From: Sphingomonas hengshuiensis
Lineage (GTDB): Bacteria > Pseudomonadota > Alphaproteobacteria > Sphingomonadales > Sphingomonadaceae
NCBI GenBank assembly: GCA_003240755.1
Contig: QFNF01000051.1
Span: 1 to 15,588 of the forward strand
DNA length: 15,588 nt
Reading direction: 5' to 3'
How positions within the stretch are numbered: the first letter of the stretch is position 1; each line of letters opens with the position of its first letter. The notes below the pieces were generated by a model that had not been told where the DNA came from, did no database searches, and saw only the letters and a program-made list of their open reading frames with translations. A program made the translations under genes and the position numbers. Below, piece by piece: positions 13,155 to 15,588 of the stretch.

Positions 13155-13385
13155 TCAGTCCCTGCGCGGCGCGAACGCTTCTCCGCCCTGACGCTCCACC
13201 CGGAACACGCCCTCACCCACCACCGCCAGCCTGGCGCCAACCACCGCCACCGCGCTGGCCAGTTCGCCCGCCGCACGCGGGTCGTCGGCTGCGATCTCCA
13301 CCACCGCCGCCCCGTCGCGCAGCGCCCTTGCCAGCCGGATGGCGGGCCAGGGGCAGCGCATGCCGCGGGCGTCGATGCGGATCAC
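13155..13385 (-). CDS. TusA/SirA-family sulfur-carrier-like protein
   Basis: A 76-aa cytosolic protein of the TusA (SirA/YedF/YeeD) family. The signature CPWP (C11-P-W-P14) follows MIRIDARGMR; in TusA this cysteine carries a persulfide that is relayed for tRNA thiolation or other sulfur chemistry. The rest matches the small two-layer fold (strand, helix ALRDG, strand AVVEIAADD, helix, strand). The start is GTG at 13385, overlapping the der stop codon (GTGA); no SD is visible, so its translation should be coupled to der. An internal ATG (codon 9) sits too close to the CPxP site to be convincing. Which sulfur pathway it serves cannot be told; TusA partners are not in the window. Confidence 0.88.
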   Translation of the reverse strand: MIRIDARGMRCPWPAIRLARALRDGAAVVEIAADDPRAAGELASAVAVVGARLAVVGEGVFRVERQGGEAFAPRRD

Positions 13386-14755
13386 TTCGAATGGTCGAAC
13401 GGGTTTTTGGGGGCGCGCAGGTTGAGGCGGACCGGGACCGCGCCGAAGCCGAATTCCTTGCGCAGGCCGTTCACCAGATAGCGCTTGTAGCTTTCGGGCA
13501 ACTGGTCGACGCGGGTACCGAACAGCACGAAGCTGGGCGGGCGGGTCTTGTTCTGCGTGATGTAGCGCATCTTGATGCGCTTGCCGCCGGGCGCGGGCGG
13601 CGGGTTGGCCTCCAGCGCGCGGTCGAACCAGCGGTTGAGCTGTCCGGTCGAGACGCGGCGGCCCCACGCCTCGCGCGTTTCGAACGCGGCCTGCATCAGC
13701 ACGTCCAGCCCCTTGCCGGTCGCGGCGGACACGGTGAGCAGCGGCACGCCCTTCGCCTGCGCCAGCCCTTCGTCCAGCGCGCCCTTCACCCCGTTGAACA
13801 GCGAGGAGGCATGTTCGGCGATGTCCCATTTGTTGAGCGCGATCACCAGTGCACGCCCTTCCTGCAGCACGCGGTCGGCGATCTTGATGTCCTGCAGCTC
13901 GAGGCCGCGGGTGCCGTCGAGCAGCAGCACCACGACCTCGGCAAAATCGATCGCGTGCAGTGCGTCGGCGACCGAGAGCTTTTCGAGCTTTTCCTGCACC
14001 CGCGCCTTCTTGCGCATGCCGGCGGTGTCGATCAGCCGGACGGGGCGGACGCGGCCTTCGGCGTTGGTCCAGTTCCAGTCGACCGCGATCGAATCGCGGG
14101 TGATGCCGGCCTCCGGCCCGGTGATGAGGCGGTCCTGCCCGAGAAACCGGTTGATGAGCGTGGATTTGCCGGCATTGGGGCGACCGACGATGGCGAGTTT
14201 CAGGACGGCGGTTTCGGGGTCGAATTCGCCTTCCTCCTCGGGTTCGGGTTCGTCCTCGCGCTCGACATAGGGGCGCAGCGCGTCGAACAGGTCGGCGACG
14301 CCCTCGCCATGTTCGGCGGAGAGCTGCACCGGATCGCCAAAGCCCAGCGCCAGCGATTCGAGCACGCCATTCTCGCCCGCGCGCCCTTCCGCCTTGTTGG
14401 CGACCAGCACGACCGTGCCGCCCGACGCGCGCAGCCAGCGGGCGATCTCCTCGTCCAGCGGGGTGATGCCGGCGCGCGCGTCGATCATGAACAGCGCGAC
14501 ATCGGCCATCTCGACCGCCGCCTGCGTCTGCATCCGCATCCGGCCCGGCAGCGTCGCCGCATCCTCATCCTCGAACCCCGCCGTGTCGACGATGGTGAAG
14601 TCGAGGCCGAGCAGCGTCGCCTCCCCCTCGCGCCGGTCGCGGGTCACGCCCGGCTGATCGTCGACCAGCGCCAGCCGCTTGCCGACCAGCCGGTTGAACA
14701 GCGTCGACTTGCCGACATTGGGACGGCCGATGATGGCGACGACGGGAAGGGGCAT
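13382..14755 (-). CDS. der: Ribosome biogenesis GTPase Der (EngA)
   Basis: A 457-aa cytosolic GTPase needed for 50S subunit maturation. It has the diagnostic tandem GTPase domains. Domain 1 has the P-loop GRPNVGKS (10-17), DTAG (57-60) and NKAE (120-123). An acidic linker (166-180) follows. Domain 2 has the P-loop GRPNAGKS (191-198), DTAG (243-246) and NKWD (308-311). A C-terminal KH-like domain runs from about 365 to the end, including the family stretch GKRIKMRYITQNKTRPPSF. The ATG at 14755 starts the GTPase domain directly and has AGGA about 7 bases upstream; the open frame above it only translates intergenic repeats. It lies downstream of bamB, as in many proteobacteria, and its stop overlaps the TusA-like gene. 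Confidence 0.97.
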   Translation of the reverse strand: MPLPVVAIIGRPNVGKSTLFNRLVGKRLALVDDQPGVTRDRREGEATLLGLDFTIVDTAGFEDEDAATLPGRMRMQTQAAVEMADVALFMIDARAGITPLDEEIARWLRASGGTVVLVANKAEGRAGENGVLESLALGFGDPVQLSAEHGEGVADLFDALRPYVEREDEPEPEEEGEFDPETAVLKLAIVGRPNAGKSTLINRFLGQDRLITGPEAGITRDSIAVDWNWTNAEGRVRPVRLIDTAGMRKKARVQEKLEKLSVADALHAIDFAEVVVLLLDGTRGLELQDIKIADRVLQEGRALVIALNKWDIAEHASSLFNGVKGALDEGLAQAKGVPLLTVSAATGKGLDVLMQAAFETREAWGRRVSTGQLNRWFDRALEANPPPAPGGKRIKMRYITQNKTRPPSFVLFGTRVDQLPESYKRYLVNGLRKEFGFGAVPVRLNLRAPKNPFDHSK

Positions 14756-14840
14756 GGAGGTTCCTGGAGGTGCGGAGCGTTCCGCCGAGTGTAGGGGGTA
14801 AGGGGGGATGGGTCGAGGGTGGCGATACTCGCCCCCATCC

Positions 14841-14867
14841 GTCATTCCGGCGCAGGCCGGAATCCAT
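14841..14867 (+). repeat. Palindromic intergenic repeat, unit 3
   Basis: Contains ATTCCGGC-GCAG-GCCGGAAT, itself a palindrome, flanked by GTC and CCAT. It is the same family as the units at 1345-1369 and 1410-1436 and pairs with the inverted unit at 14910-14936. Confidence 0.85.
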
Positions 14868-14909
14868 CGTGTCGGGTGGTATCGATCAAGCGGTGACGTC
14901 ACCCCATCC

Positions 14910-14936
14910 ATGGATCCCGGCCTGCGCCGGGATGAC
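14910..14936 (-). repeat. Palindromic intergenic repeat, unit 4 (inverted)
   Basis: The reverse complement matches 14841-14867 at 25 of 27 positions. The two units could pair into a 27-bp stem with a 42-base loop. They lie between bamB and der, within a presumed transcript. Confidence 0.85.
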
Positions 14937-14956
14937 GGACGGGGTGCGGTACAGGC

Positions 14957-15588
14957 CTACTTCCAGGCGGTGAGCTGCCCCGCATCGTCCAGCAGGTACA
15001 GCATGCCGTTGGCGACGACCGGCGACAGGGTATAGCCCGCCTTCGACCGGGTATCCTGTGTCGCGGTGATGCTGCCGTCGGTGGTCGAGGCGGAGACGAG
15101 CTGCCCTTCGGAATTGGCGAGCAGCAGGCGGTTGCCGGCCAGCACCGGGCCGACCCAGCTTATCGGGCCCTTGCGCTTCTTGACGTTGCGGAATCCGGGG
15201 AGCTGCTGCACCCAGCGCAGCTTGCCGCTGCCGCGCGAGATGCACAGCAGGCGGGCATCGTCGGTCACGACGAAAATCCATTCGCCCGCGACCCATGGCG
15301 TCGAGATGCCGGCGAGATTCTGTTCCCACAGACGCTGGCCCGACACCAGTTCGAGCGCGACCATGCGCCCCCCCTGCCCGACCGCATAGACGCGGCCATT
15401 GTCGATCACCGGTTCGGCATCGATATCGGCCAGCGCCGACACCGAGGTCGAGGCGGAGGTGCGCGACAGGCTGTCGCCCCAGACCGACCGGCCATTTTCG
15501 TAGCGATAGGCGTTCAGCTCGCCCGACGAGAAGCCGGCGACGACCGTGCCCTGGGCCGAAGCGGGCGCAGCGACGCCGAACACGCCCT
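14957..15588 (-). CDS. bamB: Outer membrane protein assembly factor BamB, C-terminal part
   Basis: BamB is a PQQ-type beta-propeller lipoprotein of the BAM complex, which inserts beta-barrel proteins into the outer membrane. Only the last 210 or so residues are in the window; the frame stays open through the window edge, so the N-terminus with its lipobox is outside. Visible propeller blades follow the pattern of a hydrophobic strand, Gly-Tyr/Leu-Tyr/Ala-hydrophobic, and a Gly-Lys/Gln-x-x-W turn: GRMVALELVSGQRLWE, DARLLCISRGSGKLRW, GQLVSASTTDGSITA and GMLYLLDDAGQLTAWK. The ALADIDAEPVIDNGRVYAV block is characteristic of alphaproteobacterial BamB. The BamB-then-Der order is common in proteobacteria and supports the call. 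Confidence 0.93.
   Translation of the reverse strand, partial: GVFGVAAPASAQGTVVAGFSSGELNAYRYENGRSVWGDSLSRTSASTSVSALADIDAEPVIDNGRVYAVGQGGRMVALELVSGQRLWEQNLAGISTPWVAGEWIFVVTDDARLLCISRGSGKLRWVQQLPGFRNVKKRKGPISWVGPVLAGNRLLLANSEGQLVSASTTDGSITATQDTRSKAGYTLSPVVANGMLYLLDDAGQLTAWK

Noticed and set aside
13328..14794. Plus-strand open frame of 488 codons opposite der
   Set aside because: Antisense shadow of the well-conserved Der GTPase.
14770..15035. Short frames giving peptides such as IPACAGMT and MDPGLRRDD
   Set aside because: These are translations of the palindromic intergenic repeats, a common annotation artefact.

Overview
The window looks like chromosomal core DNA of a GC-rich alphaproteobacterium, most likely a sphingomonad (Sphingomonas or a close relative). 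The reasons are the gene complement (class Ia NrdB, NDH-2, a long two-domain M16 protease, a BamB-Der pair), the style of the small secreted proteins, and the intergenic repeats. The genus is an inference from protein resemblance. No rRNA, tRNA, CRISPR array, prophage or intact transposase gene was found.

Layout. 1-1053: nrdB (+). 1054-1701: gene-free, with two compact hairpins, one copy of a 25-base exact repeat, an inverted pair of palindromic intergenic repeats and a 192-bp MITE-like element. 1702-2510: a small HNH nuclease gene (-) divergent from a small secreted-protein gene (+). 2535-2712: three hairpins, two of them terminator-like, between convergent genes. 2727-3356: outer-membrane beta-barrel protein (-), divergent from a type II NADH dehydrogenase (+, 3660-4970) across about 300 bases that hold two GTTGC/GCAAC inverted repeats. 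5024-5055: strong convergent hairpin. 5076-8242: M16 metalloprotease followed 11 bases later by a 100-residue protein (both -). 8243-8657: intergenic, possibly with a tiny membrane peptide gene. 8658-9116: lipoprotein (+).

9171-12866 is a glycan-type cluster of two divergent two-gene operons: a GT2 glycosyltransferase followed by a multi-pass membrane protein (-), and a GT4 followed by a GT2 glycosyltransferase (+). Each pair overlaps by 4 bases. 12867-13154 is gene-free and carries the second copy of the 25-base repeat. 13155-15588 reads leftward as bamB (cut by the window end), an inverted repeat pair, der, and a tusA-like gene that overlaps the der stop codon.

How the genes work together: most are housekeeping genes, covering dNTP synthesis, quinone reduction, outer-membrane assembly and ribosome biogenesis. 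The only accessory-looking part is the glycosyltransferase cluster, probably for a surface glycan or glycolipid that cannot be identified from sequence alone. I found no clear new multi-gene system. The most interesting signals are non-coding: the MITE-like element, the paired palindromic repeats (one pair lies inside the bamB-der operon), and the 25-base repeat at two distant loci.
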